44,526 nt of DNA from Priapulus caudatus. Taxonomy: Eukaryota; Priapulida; Priapulimorpha; Priapulimorphida; Priapulidae. Location of the stretch: contig NW_014577474.1 of the NCBI RefSeq assembly GCF_000485595.1, forward strand, positions 39,855 to 84,380, in the 5' to 3' direction. The translations under genes were made by a program, and so were the position numbers. The notes under the pieces were generated by a model that searched no databases, had not been told where the DNA came from, and saw nothing but the letters and a program-made list of their open reading frames with translations. Below are positions 21,881-33,089 of the stretch, piece after piece (positions within the stretch are counted from its first letter, which is position 1; each line of letters opens with the position of its first letter).

Positions 21881-22708
21881 TTAAGAATTGCGGTGAAAGT
21901 AACTATAGTATATCATGTATTAATTGTTTCGCGCTTCGCAAATGCATGGCACATTGTTTTGCCTGTTGCAGCTCCGGAGGTGTACTATAAATGCACCACG
22001 AGAGAGATACGCATCGCCGAGATAATATGGCAACGTTACACGGCCGAACCGGTCGCGTTGCCAATACGCACACCCTGGGTCGCCCTGGTCTTACGAATGT
22101 GTAAGGGGAAAGCTACGTCGGCGCATCTGGGCAGGACTCTAGACAATAATTCATTTTTGAACCACTCAAATTTATCCCTCCCCGAATATTTAGCAATTAT
22201 GTGGGCCCTTATGGAAACCGGCCGCGGCGTTGTCGCCTGCATGGTCGCCACAAAATATAAATCGACCCGCCAACCCTACCCGCCGTCCATATCCGTCTGC
22301 GAAACTTTCGGGTATGGCATCGTGCCACTGCCCCCGCCGGGCAGCGTGCATGAGGATGCGGGATGGTGGGTGGCGGCGGCGGTAGCCGACCACACGGAAA
22401 TGTTTCTTCCCCTTTTAGATACCTTACATGACAGCCGCCAGGCGCCAGCCGGACTAAGCTTTCGGGGCACTACCATAATCGTCCCGTCCAGTCATACAAT
22501 CAATATTGACTGGCTCGAGGTGTGGCAGTGTTGGGGGTACGAGTGCCCTTACTATTGGGTTGTGCACGCCCCTCCCCCTGACATATTCGTATTTTTGGCG
22601 ATGGCCATTCCCATCCCGTACCAGTCACTGATGGACGAGGCATGGGACGAGGACGAGACGGGCCACGCCCTAGACCACGGCTACGAGTCGCCGGAGGGAT
22701 ACGCGTGA
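21881..22708 (+). CDS. ORF4, unknown protein downstream of env
   Basis: Open from 21881 (after TAG at 21878-21880) to TGA at 22706-22708, about 275 codons, in a different frame from env. I do not recognise the family. It has a hydrophobic beginning (VTIVYHVLIVSRFANAW), scattered Cys, a Trp/Cys/Tyr-rich block (LEVWQCWGYECPYYWVVHAP) near residues 203-225, a Pro/hydrophobic segment, and an acidic C-terminus (MDEAWDEDETGHALDHGYES). The first in-frame ATG is at 22097, so the first ~200 nt are translated only if spliced to an upstream start or begun at the GTG at 21893. ORF length and absence of stops, in an element whose pol has decayed, argue that it is a real gene. Possible roles (accessory regulator or membrane protein) are guesses. 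Confidence 0.65.
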   Translation, partial: LRIAVKVTIVYHVLIVSRFANAWHIVLPVAAPEVYYKCTTREIRIAEIIWQRYTAEPVALPIRTPWVALVLRMCKGKATSAHLGRTLDNNSFLNHSNLSLPEYLAIMWALMETGRGVVACMVATKYKSTRQPYPPSISVCETFGYGIVPLPPPGSVHEDAGWWVAAAVADHTEMFLPLLDTLHDSRQAPAGLSFRGTTIIVPSSHTINIDWLEVWQCWGYECPYYWVVHAPPPDIFVFLAMAIPIPYQSLMDEAWDEDETGHALDHGYESPEGYA

Positions 22709-23566
22709 GGCCTCATCGGGATTGATGTCGCGCGCCTCGGCTCCATACGACTCGAGGGAGAGCTGCGCGAGCGGCCTCGCTCACCCTCCACTCCAGGGTT
22801 AGTGACCCGAGCGCACCTCCGCGACTGGAGCATGCGACGGGTACGAGATAGACTCCCCTGCCGGACGCGGCCCGAGGCACAGCGACGACAGATCGGCCAG
22901 CCGCCTCGGAGTGACGCGTCCCAACGAATGACGGCGACAGACAAGCCGCAGACCGCGAGATCTCTGAGCTGTTCATGTATTATGTATTGTGTATTATGTA
23001 TTATGTATTATGTAAACTAGTATTCCATTGCGTGCATTTGTGTTGTGTATTTATAGTGTATTGCGTGTGTTGCATGAATATTATTATGTATTTGCGGGTT
23101 GTTGTTTTTTTATATGTGGGAGTGTGGTATAGCTTGGGTAAATAGATTTAGGGTATGGTGGTATGGTTATAATAATGGGAAATTAATGATAATAATGAAA
23201 CAATGCGAAATTGCTTTATGAATTGAGTCTCGGACAAGCTAGAGGGGTCTTGTGCCGAGGGTGAAGAGACTCGCACCGGGCGAATATTAAGTTAAGGCTC
23301 GCGTCGGACGATTGTGCGGTACTAACATTATGAGCGCCAGATGCTACGCGCGGCGGCATGCGTGCGATTGTGATCGTATATGGGTATTGGGTTTGTGGTT
23401 TTTGGGGATAGATGTTAGAGTAGTATGGAGCAAATAAAATAACGTGCCACACCCGCGCGCAGTAAACGTTACGTTACACCTACATACGCGATGCCGCGTC
23501 GCGACATCACATTCCGTCTCCCCATTGTTGATCGGGGCGATCAATAGTTCGTTTAGGGCGGAGTAG
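22709..23566 (+). other. 3' non-coding region of the provirus
   Basis: No ORF of note. A (TGTATTA)n microsatellite lies at about 22976-23012. Ends in TTTAGGGCGGAGTAG immediately before the LTR, taken as a weak polypurine tract. Confidence 0.5.
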
Positions 23567-24059
23567 TGTAACGGAGCTGGTTCCACCACACCTAATTAAT
23601 TACTGTTAGTTTGGCATAAGGCCATGCGGGTCGCGTTGGTGATAATTCAGGGGAATAGATGAGCTATTCGGTTCACACGCGATGCAGGCTGAAGGTAATA
23701 ACAGAAGCAATAAGGTAGCTAACGACGTCAACAGGTGGGCCGGAGTGCGGGATAATCTATTATAACCCGCAGCCGGCGCACGTCGTGTGCAGGAAGGTCG
23801 AACAACAAGTTCGGTTAGATTTAAGAGAGCTGGGAGAGAGAGCAAAAGGCACTTCTCCTCTGTTGGTTTGACTGTCACGTATCTTTACGCTTTCAGCCTT
23901 ACGTTTCTGCTTGTCACCTGTGTTTGCATTATGTCGAATACAACTCTTTGTGGTACGTTACTTTACTAGTTCGTGTTTGACTTCTTATCTTACGCTGTTG
24001 CTTTGCTCTACTCTTACTCTTACTGCTCTTGTACCTCACCCTAGAAGTACGAGGTTACA
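23567..24059 (+). repeat. 3' LTR of the env-bearing provirus
   Basis: Starts TGTAACGGAGCTGG and ends GAGGTTACA. It carries an extra ~20-bp segment near 23872-23895 absent from the 5' LTR, plus scattered substitutions. Confidence 0.9.
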
Positions 24060-24425
24060 CATACACATACACAGCTGGCATTCTATATTCCTGGTGTCCT
24101 TTTGTTTGAAGTATAGACATCGCCTTCTGCTTCTTACATATCAGACTTTTCGGATGGAGCTTCTCAGATAGAGTAATAACAGCTGCTGGGGTGCCCAAAT
24201 TAAATCATGCCTTTCACAGAATATCACCACTGCTGTTTGGTATCATCCATAACATTTACCAACTTTTGCCATTTGTAACTTCTAAGCCGAAAAAGTGGTC
24301 ATATATTTCGAGAGTGTACCAATATGAGTAACAGTATTTGGGTAATAAGTCCATAGGGTAAAAGACATTGGAGGCAGTAGCACTACCCGTATAAAAATCA
24401 ATTACATCACATTAATACATGAATT

Positions 24426-27400
24426 TCACGAGTTGGTATCATCGGATGATGAAGACTCCTCTTCTCTTTGCATCATGGTTTGCTGCAAAATAAATAAATT
24501 ACCTAAATAGGTAGGAGTAACCATCAGTGAGTCGACACAAAAACAAAGTTACATTGATGGACGTCAAATTTTCGGTAAAATTACGAATATAAAACCTAAT
24601 AAGTTTTTCTCTTACTCAATGTTCGGATAAACTGCATAGCTTATTGCTATAGAAGGGAATTCATATTCGTTGTAATTAAATTCTTAGGGTATTTTGTAAA
24701 TGATCACTAAATTACTAAAAATGAAAATGTACAGGATAAATAATAAATGTTAGGGTTGCATGCTAGTTAATAGTTTTGATGAAATTTAATTATAACTGAG
24801 AGTTACGCACAGATTTCAATAAGTCTATCAGTCTGCTTGGGTCGCTTTTCGATGAAATACCAGATAGATCGCGCGGTACCCTGTACTTTCCATACTGGTT
24901 TGGCTGCAAGCGGAAGTCTGACTCTACATACTGGAAGTCCAATGCCTACAGGAGAAAGAAACGATGATCAACATTAATGAGAAACTAAACATACTATACA
25001 GCTACAATAAGTCGAAATGAAAACTTGTGTATTAAAAATAGAAAAAAAGGTATGCTCACTAGCTCAGTCAGCAATGAAGTTAAAATTCAGTTTCAAGTAC
25101 GTTTCCTATGCCTTTTGCGTGCACAGACGAAGAGTTCTATTCTGCAAAATCAAGTTAACAATCACAGATAGGCTAAAAATGGAGATTTAGCCAGGACGCA
25201 TCAATTAAATGTGCCTGAATGAACCTAATATCATTAAAGTCGTATGGCCAATGTTTACCTTGCTCAGGCTATCACAGTTGTGGTAAATATTTTGTGAAGG
25301 AGTCGTCTTCTGATATAGATCATCCCAGGTGAAGAGAAGTGAATCGGTAACAGGACCAAATGGGTTAAAGTCTAGCAAGCACACATTCCCCGTGCCTACT
25401 CTGTATGCGTCAAACACGTCTGAAAAGAAACTGATCTATTAGCTCATACAAGGTTTGCATATCAACTGGGACGACATGAGAAAATATCCTAGATAACGGA
25501 AATCAGGATACAAATAGGCAAATTGCTGCCAGTGTAAAGGGACTGTTCCTTGGTATACTATGAGACAAACAACGTACCAACACACCGTATCACATCACGT
25601 CTAACAGGTCATTGCTTATTAGCGAGTGGTGTAGTAAGGAAGCAGCACAAGACTTTAAATAAGCATATTCTCTACGTCACAAGCATCATCACAACACAAT
25701 GCTAACAGGGCTAACCAGGTCGACCTCAAACGAAAGTAAGATCCAATACGTGCTTTTGCCAAAGAAGGTCACTTATGATTGGCTTACAGTTCTCGTCTAG
25801 AAATCGCCCCTTAATTTTCGACTCGAAGAAGTCCAGGATATCTCGGCAAATTGCCTCCTGGTTTGCTTCCACGAAATCATAGTGGCTGGTAACATCTCTC
25901 TGTGAAATGCCTGATTAAAATATACAAGGGTACTATGAAAGGTAAGTGCATATATACAAGCATTATACTGAAACACCTTGAATTACTCCTGATAACAGTA
26001 TAAAGTTATACATAAATGAAAGTGGAATTATCACACAGCATCTCTTGAAAGGCTTTTAAGTGTTCATAAATGCAACATTTGAATGAAATGAAAATATTTT
26101 AAGAAATAGCACAAGCTCATGGAAGTACAGAATCCATTTCAACAATAACCATACAGGAGTTAACCAAACAAGAATGCAAAAAAAATTCAAAACAAAATAA
26201 TGGAAAATACAGTTTGACAAATGGCCACACACACACGTACAGACGCCGACAAAAAAACGTTAAAATTTGGAGTTCAAGTTGGAGTACAATTTGTAGTACC
26301 AATGATTTCATCGCCTTTCACAAAGCATCGGAATTCCGTACTGGGGTTGATCTCACACCATTCACGTAACACTATGTCATACTTGACACGGGTCGCATTT
26401 GCACAGTCAGCATCCTCACACAGACTGAACCTTAAACCAAAAATCAATCCAAACCAACTCAAAACCAACCAATATTAGAACACATTCTTGCACACATGCA
26501 CATGTGCACACAAATGTATATGTATGCAATATGAAGATGCGAATATAGAGTTGCAGCAGTTTTTTATTGCAATTGGGCGGTAACATCGTCACTACTTTAT
26601 CACATCACAAAGTACTTAGTTGCAATATCCTAAATGCTTTCGTACGGTGACAATTAGCAAGCAAATTACACGATACAGCCAATGTCATTTTCATATCAAT
26701 GGTCTAGCTTGTACATGTCCATGACAGTTATAGATAAATGAAAACAAATTACGGTTGAGTCAAATCGTGTGTGACGAAATCAGAACTTTTCAGCAAGAGA
26801 TATATGTCGCCCGGGGATTTACACTTCAACGTATTGCCAAATGCTATCCAGCTTGCATCCTGTAAGCAACCAAAATCAGTCAGGGGATAAGTTCATTGGG
26901 GATTTCCATCAAGAACACACAAGTAAATTTAATTTAGGATTAATCTGTTTATTAAACGTGTTGGCAGCAGTTTGGACAACCAATCTGGACGATTGGCAGC
27001 CCGGATCCGCGCGAAGCGCGAAAAACGCCGCGTAGCAGCAACACTAAATCAAATTCGCTGCACTGTTTGGAACACCTTCCTCAGGTCCCTTTGGGTAGAG
27101 GACAAAGCCGTATAATCGCTCAATTGAGCATTTGTGGCGATTCCACAAGCCTTTTCACTATGCACGTAGGTAGACATTTCATACAAATGGTCGTAATAGT
27201 TGGTTTGCTGCTCGGCGCGCGTCGTTTTTCTGTAGAAACCCGATTTACCATTTTTGCTGTTTCATGCCGTGAAATTATTCTCGTACATATGGCGTCCCAT
27301 AGATGGCGCAACGAGGCCATGTACATAGCATTTTCAAGTTATTTTTCTACACAACGCTCGGCTGACTAAGCTAGACTGCTACCTGGTGGACAGTTCCACA

Positions 27401-30400
27401 CGCTGCACTAACTATAAGTTGAGTGTAGCCAAGGATACTTGGCGGAGTGAAGGTATGTACCAGTCTAGCTACAACCGTGACATGCGCTTCAACTTCCCGT
27501 ATCCATGTTGGTACCCCGGATCTTCTGATATTTGCGATGATGACGTCATAGTTACAGCATGTATATATAGCAGAGCAGAGTGCATATAGCATAGACCTAT
27601 GCATAGAGCATAGAGCATATATAGTTTCGGATTCATACATATCCATCGATATTGCATCAATCCATATATCATGCCACGGTGTTGTAGTGCATACAACTGT
27701 AAGGTAATATCACAATGAATGAAGGCAGTAACTAGCAATATTCTACATGATTTCTTCAAATATTGAGCTTTCCTGTAAATAACTTTGAGTGTATTGTTTA
27801 CGTTTTCCACAACTTTGCTTCGTGTCATTTCAGCAGACAAATTGTCGTGTAAGTGTACTCGTAAGTATTTTACTGCAGTCTTACTTTCAATATGTCACCC
27901 ATTGCATGTCACATCAAAGTTTGTAAGTCGACTCATTTCATTTTTGCATCGACACAGAATGGTTTCTGTCTTCCCTAGGTTCAGGGATAAATTGTGTAAT
28001 AGCCATTGCATTTTCAAGCTTAATTTCTCGTGGTGAACCTCAATGTCACTTGGTCAATGGTAATACTAATGTGTTGGTCTTTAGAATCTGAATTCAACAT
28101 ATCCAAGCATTTCTTTTTCATTACGATCTCTTTAAATACCTCTGGGCTGCAGTGTTTCATTGACATCATTGCAGTAGTACGATGCTTACCTATAACTTTT
28201 CTAATAGATTTCCTTGTATATATGTGTAGCTAAATGTATATCGTATAATTGTCGTGCTACGATCAGCAGTCTCGTACGAACAATAAGGGGAGCGATAGCC
28301 AGAGAGAAAATGCCTGCCGTCGCCTCAAATGTACACAAGTCCGCCGTACGTACGTACAGCGAACATATACACCGTCCTGCGTTTACACTGAGAATTATAT
28401 TCAGTCAAGTTGGCGTTTTTCTTGTTTCACCCGCAGCACGCGGGCCGAAGCGGATTTTTGCATGTATTACATGCTGCCAGCGTGCCGCCTAAAGCAAAAA
28501 CTTTGTCTACCCCTACGATCGAGGGACACGGCCGTGATTGCTGTTCTGTGATTTGCGACTTCACAGAAAAACTTGCAACTCGCCTGCTCGCAGTTACCTT
28601 GACGGTCACCGTGAGAAAAACGACATGCGGTGCCTGTCGCGATTGCGTGCCTTCCTGTGTGTGCGTACATGGGATACATATACGTCTTTATGTGTACGTG
28701 TAGCATCTAGATACACGCGTATCACTATGCGCACATCTTCAATGTATGTGTGCATGTGCAGGTGCGTGCGGGCGTGCGTGTACGCCTACATGCAAGCGTC
28801 CGCGTGCACCTGCCTGCGAGCGTGCATATGCGCGTGCGTCCATGCGTGCGCGTGCATGCATACGTTTAGCTGCTTTGTGTGGATATGCTTTGTGATCGCA
28901 CAGTTCGCTGTACACGGTCATGCGTGCGCACACATTCTAATGATTACGCCCGCACGCAGGGACGCACAGACCGACGCACGTACGCACGCCCGTACCTACT
29001 TATACAGGCAGCCAAGCACGCAAGCACATAGCTAGCTGTAGTAGTACGAAGCACACAAATACGCACACACGTGCGTATACATGTATGAACGCACGCAGTC
29101 ACACACCGACGCACGTACGTATGCACGCAGGCCGGCACAGACATGTGTATGGGTGCATGTATGTGTTTGTATGTGTGTGTGCGTCGCTCAGTGCGTGCGT
29201 CAGTGTCTTTAAAATGTTCATTAGGAACAATTTTTGAGAAGTCACAAAAATCCGTTTCCTCAACAAAATTATTTTTTAGCCTGGCCACAAGTCATGGCGT
29301 AACATAAGTATGTCAGCTAACACGCACAATTCACAGATAATATCAGGAGCTATGGACCGATTGACAATATTTGTGATTATTACCTCCACATTGTTTGTAT
29401 ATAGGTCAACATTTCTATTTACATGAATAGAGGCGTATTATTTCCGCATGTATTATTATAAAACCCAGCTTATGTATCCGCTGCAGCTGCCACTCGTTAC
29501 ATGAAGCCGCTGACGCATAATAAAATACAATTCATAATAAAACTTACACAACACAGTGTAGAAGTAGAAGGTGTTGACACTTTTCTTGATATTTTTATTG
29601 AACTTGCAAAGAACAGCAGCTCAATGCAGCTGAGCTCTTTCATTGTATTCCCGGTAAAATTCTCGACTGTTCGCTGGCAGCCATGGATCTGTGCGCCGAC
29701 CTATGCATTCGGCGCACGGATCCATAGCTGCCAGCGCTGCATACTGTCGTAGGACGTTCCTGTGGTCGCGTGCGCCTTCGTCAGCGCTTCGAATCAACAC
29801 CTCATTTCGGCAACGCTTCTCTAGTATCCTGTCTCATCTGGATGTCTTTGCCAAGTTGTATAAAGCTGATTGGGCCTTGTCACCAGATGGCAGCACATAA
29901 CAAGAGCCAATGATAAACTGTGCAACATCTCTACTTCACAGCACGCTGGCAGCTAGTCCATGAATTGATAGTATGGTCACTAACGAACAGAGCCAGTCAG
30001 GTTGTCATAGGCAAGGAGATAGGAAAGCAAAAGAAATCAATATAAAGAATATCCCAACTTGCAGCTATCATCACTGGTCATTTACATAGGTAGAAAAACA
30101 CTAGAAAGAAAAAAAGATCAGTGGTTACACTCTACATCAAAGGATTTTCAGAGACATTCTCACGAGTCCACCGTGCTCGTGGCATCGGCATAGCCTGCAT
30201 ACCACCGCTACACCGAGACAAGTCTACTTGTCAAGTGCTGCCATCTGGTGAAAAGCTCAAACAACTTTACTCAGCTTGACAGAGATAACTCGAAACTCGA
30301 CTCGTCGAACCTGTTGCCCGCAAGATGTATACATGTATGTATATACCTACCTTTGGTGAACTCCAGTTGAGCCTAGGAAAGACACTTCCACCTAACTCAT

Positions 30401-30933
30401 CAATAGCCGCCCTCAACTGTCCATCAAACTCCGAAAAGTTAGGAAGTGCTTCAGTGTCATCATCTTCAGTGTCCCAGTTCTGTAAAACATGCTTTGTTGA
30501 TTCACTATTTATACCTAGGGAATATCTACAAAGCACTTTTGCTCTTTAAATGATGGATCTTCGAGCTTCGCACACACACGCTCCATAAACATAAATCTAC
30601 CCATACCATACCTCATCCTCATACTCATCATTGTGCTGGCGCCTGTTGCTCTGATGAAGTTGTGATGAGTCCCCAGAACTGCAAGGAGTCATTGACATCA
30701 ATTAATACCATTTAAACTTACGAAAACATACATGTTCACTCTGGTACGATAAACACTTCCTATGTGGAGCTGTATGCATGAAAGTCCTGGGAAATACTAT
30801 ACGCTGTTCAAAGGCACATAATAATATGTAGAAACAGTGTACCACTACCACTTATACATACCCTTCTGGCAGAACAAGTGTCCCACCATCCTGTAGGTAT
30901 GCAAGTACTTCCTTTGGTAGTGCAATAATAATA
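24426..30933 (-). CDS. CDC123: CDC123 (D123 family) translation-initiation assembly factor, nine exons, 5' end missing
   Basis: Minus-strand exons in coding order: 30862-30933, 30612-30678, 30351-30479, 26753-26859, 26300-26430, 25788-25910, 25259-25419, 24811-24945, 24426-24482 (stop TGA 24426-24428). All junctions have AG/GT and the phases join without a break. Diagnostic D123 segments: [97 protein letters not shown], and [15 protein letters not shown] near the C-terminus, ending in an acidic/Ser tail ([12 protein letters not shown]). In yeast and mammals Cdc123 is an ATP-grasp-fold chaperone that assembles eIF2. The N-terminal exon(s), expected to hold a C-x-F-x-x-W-Y-P motif, were not found between 30934 and the gap. 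The 3.5-kb intron between the third and fourth listed exons is full of repeats. Confidence 0.93.
27284..27480 (+). repeat. Dispersed repeat, copy B
   Basis: Collinear with 1775-1965 (see copy A); shares GTACATATGGCGT, ATAGATGGCG, AACGAGGC, ATAGCATTT, GACAGTTCCACACGCT and GATACTTGG. Confidence 0.6.
27690..28010 (-). pseudogene. Decayed LINE reverse-transcriptase C-terminal fragment
   Basis: Read on the minus strand with one or two frame changes, it shows [40 protein letters not shown] and [20 protein letters not shown]. This is the region after the RT catalytic core in Jockey/CR1/L2-like LINEs (the K-T-E and K-Y-L-G-V-x-L-D signatures). It is a different family from the two LINE copies further right. 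Just upstream (28020-28210, minus) a ~60-codon open stretch of unknown origin continues. Confidence 0.65.
28650..29210. repeat. CG/TG/CA low-complexity tract
   Basis: Dense GCGTGCGTGCG, GTACGCACGC and CACACACG-type alternating purine-pyrimidine sequence, switching from TG-rich to CA-rich and back. ORFs across it (Cys/Ala/Arg-rich) are composition artefacts. Potential Z-DNA former. Confidence 0.65.
29664..29840 (+). repeat. Hairpin-headed dispersed repeat, copy 3
   Basis: The stem arms are 29673-29698 and 29710-29735 with an 11-nt loop, lacking the loop duplication of copy 1; a few mismatches. Body shortened (CGCGTGCGCC, CGCTTCGAATCAACACCTC). Confidence 0.65.
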
Positions 30934-30939
30934 CTGAAA

Positions 30940-31985
30940 CAAATAACATAACATGACAATAATAACGTGTGAAAATTTTGCATATATTTGTTGACTTGTG
31001 TACACAAGCTCACTCTATTAGTCAGTACTGGCACTACAGCAAGATGTATCTGAGAAGTAATATGCCAGGCTTTAGAAAACAATCATAGATTCATTTTATA
31101 GAGCTTATGTGGCTCTGGCCTATCGATTTGTTGATCCATTAATTTAATCAACATAAACTATCTCATTCTTAAAGGGATACTCTATCGAACTTTCAAGCGG
31201 CAAACATAAAATCAGGCAAAAATGAATTATTTTAACATTGCACGCTTCTACTTGCCTATATATATGTGATAGGTGAAAAAAAAATTCTCAGGAATACGTT
31301 CATTCAAAGCTTTTAGACTACAAAGTGAAACGTTCGGGTCGAATGTTTCAAACGCATTTACCGTTGACGCTATGCGGCGATTGTTCCGCTCGGCACACTT
31401 GCCGTGTTATACATGTATACATGTATGAACCATGCTATGTAAAATTATACACACTGGCAGGTTATGACCCAATGGTTTTCTCGTCACGTACATGGCTAGC
31501 TGATAGGGAAAGCGCAACTTTTTTGTTGCTGGGAGATTATAGCATTCTGAGCTGGGAGATTATAGTGATCGAGTGAGTCGAGAGTTCTGTCAGGTCGCTG
31601 TAGTTCGGATTACGTCAGTTTTGTTTGGTTTTTAGCACGTTCTATCTCGAAAACGGTTACGGTTAAAATTCTGAAATTAATAACATAAACAGTTTCCGTT
31701 GCCGTTCAGACGCCTCTCTGTCTAGACTACAAAGTTTGATTTCATAAAATGATTTATATTAAAAGTTATGATATCTGTATCAAAAGTGGCTACATTCACA
31801 TTGACTCGAGTGAAATGATAGTTGCTCAAATATAAACAATATGGCGCCTAAGGAACCACGGCGAAAAACGTTTTTCGAGTTGTTTCTTCGATGAGGAAAT
31901 ATAGGCTTCATACATATTTTTACAGTTTTATTTTCAAAGCTAACGTTCAGTTAAAGTGTAGTGAGTTATTTACTGACGTTTTTAC
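30940..31985. other. Non-coding stretch, likely CDC123 5' intron or flank
   Basis: AT-rich with no supported exon. A short direct duplication of GCTGGGAGATTATAG occurs near 31530-31565. The missing first CDC123 exon(s) were looked for here and not found. Confidence 0.4.
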
Positions 31986-32102
31986 AGTGGTTTGTTACAC
32001 AAATTTACGTGGAAGGTTCGAGGGAAGCTACCTTTAATTATGCTGAGAGGGTCTATGTCCTCCAGGGTACTGCCGGAACGTACCCTGGTACTAAATACTA
32101 CT
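31986..32102. repeat. Truncated copy of an LTR, adjoining the N gap
   Basis: Essentially identical to 34932-35044 (same orientation) and cut off by the gap at 32103. It is either a second LTR or an assembly duplicate. Confidence 0.75.
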
Positions 32103-32112
32103 NNNNNNNNNN
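32103..32112. other. Assembly gap (10 N)
   Basis: Ten N. The left side is the LTR copy also present at 34932-35044; the right side (AGAGAGAGATAGATCC…) is unrelated. Confidence 0.99.
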
Positions 32113-32432
32113 AGAGAGAGATAGATCCACCGCCGGCTAAATATATAGCGACTATTTCACCCGATCTCTCAATGATTTAATTTTTGCGCGAACTCTGGTC
32201 GTATTCCCTTACTAGCGCGGGCAGCGTTCTCTCTCTCACATCGGGAGTCTATTACTCCCTCTACTTTGTCATTGAAAACGCAAACAGGCAGGTTTAACTC
32301 TACCTTCAGCTGGCAAAAAATTCGGGAATTTATTCCTAGAAGATAGTTTGCTAACACTGCCATTAGCGATACAATGGTAGCTTTTAGCGACAGTAGCGGT
32401 GCGTTTCACACATTTCATTAATTACAATCGTT
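32113..32432. other. Non-coding stretch after the gap
   Basis: No recognised gene. A 64-codon minus-strand ORF (32169-32363) has no family match I can name. Confidence 0.35.
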
Positions 32433-32433
32433 A

Positions 32434-32690
32434 AGCCCGGCGCACACGTGACTAATTTTACTCAATAAATCATGCACGCGTCAAAATACTCACGTGAAAT
32501 ATTTTCAGCGTGCGCCGCACACGTCAGTAAAATTACTCAAGGTATAAGTGGTAATGTAGATCGCGTGACTGTACAAAATGGCGGATACCGATAGTTCGTC
32601 TTCCTCCGAAGATGAAGAAATTTTATTATTAGACTGCAATTTAAACGTGGTTTGTCTGTTCGTACTAATTAAGGTTCGCAGTAAATAGAG
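32434..32690 (+). mobile_element. 5' end of a Harbinger-like DNA transposon
   Basis: After TTAA comes GCCCGGCGCACACGTGAC, a terminal-repeat-like end. It is echoed at about 32508 by GCGCCGCACACGTCAGTAAA. Then a short ORF from ATG 32578 begins MADTDSSSSSEDEEILLLD, the acidic Ser-rich start typical of some PIF/Harbinger nucleases, but stops after 36 codons. A fragment only. Confidence 0.4.
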
Positions 32691-32817
32691 TAGGTAAACA
32701 TAATAGCGTAATATATAGTACATATAAAATATAGTATGATGGTGATCAAGGCACAGAGTAGCTTGACAGGAACACCCGCCGTGGAACGTACGTCCATGCA
32801 CGAGCGGGAGCGGGCAG

Positions 32818-32843
32818 ACTTGCTGCTGCTGCTGCTGCTGCTG
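32818..32843. repeat. (CTG)n microsatellite
   Basis: CTTGCTGCTGCTGCTG… eight or so trinucleotide units in non-coding sequence. Confidence 0.85.
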
Positions 32844-33089
32844 CAGTCAGTGCATGGTAGGATATAACCAGAATACATGTGTACTTCTGGTATCATTATC
32901 AGTATAATTATCATCGACGTGCAGGTCGACGTGACTTCATTTTGTATCATGTAATTAATTTTGTATAATTAATGTAAAGTTATTGTATAATTGTGTATAA
33001 TTATTGTATAATTAATTCACTGTATACTGTAATTAATATTAATGTAAAGATAAATACTCTCCGGTGGCAACTGACGATTGCGTAGCACT

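Larger units (their letters stand above)
14363..24059 (+). mobile_element. Env-bearing Ty3/gypsy provirus (errantivirus-like), defective
   Basis: LTRs of 476 bp (14363-14838) and 493 bp (23567-24059) bound gag, pol, an F-type env and a fourth ORF. A CATA duplication flanks it (14359-14362 and 24060-24063). A splice donor in the leader and an acceptor just before env match retrovirus-style expression of env from a spliced mRNA. The LTRs differ by several substitutions and indels, including a ~20-bp segment unique to the 3' LTR, so the insertion is not recent. Pol is broken by two stops and an integrase core deletion. It lies 3' of CDC123, in convergent orientation. Envelope-carrying Ty3/gypsy elements are best known from insects. 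Confidence 0.9.
26860..30350 (-). other. Repeat-filled CDC123 intron
   Basis: This intron holds the dispersed repeat copy B (27284-27480), a decayed LINE fragment (27690-28010), a CG/TG-rich low-complexity tract (28650-29210) and hairpin repeat copy 3 (29664-29840). The remainder is unannotatable. Confidence 0.7.

Noticed and set aside
19785..22944. Minus-strand ORFs of 66-90 codons opposite env and ORF4
   Set aside because: Shadows of the coding strand in GC-rich sequence.
23606..23878. 90-codon minus-strand ORF in the 3' LTR
   Set aside because: Lies wholly in the LTR and is not kept in the 5' LTR because of indels.
28538..29035. 165-codon Cys/Ala/Arg-rich ORF
   Set aside because: Composition artefact of the CG/TG tract.
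32169..32363. 64-codon minus-strand ORF as the missing CDC123 first exon
   Set aside because: Lacks the expected Cys-Phe-Trp-Tyr-Pro pattern and a donor in the right phase.
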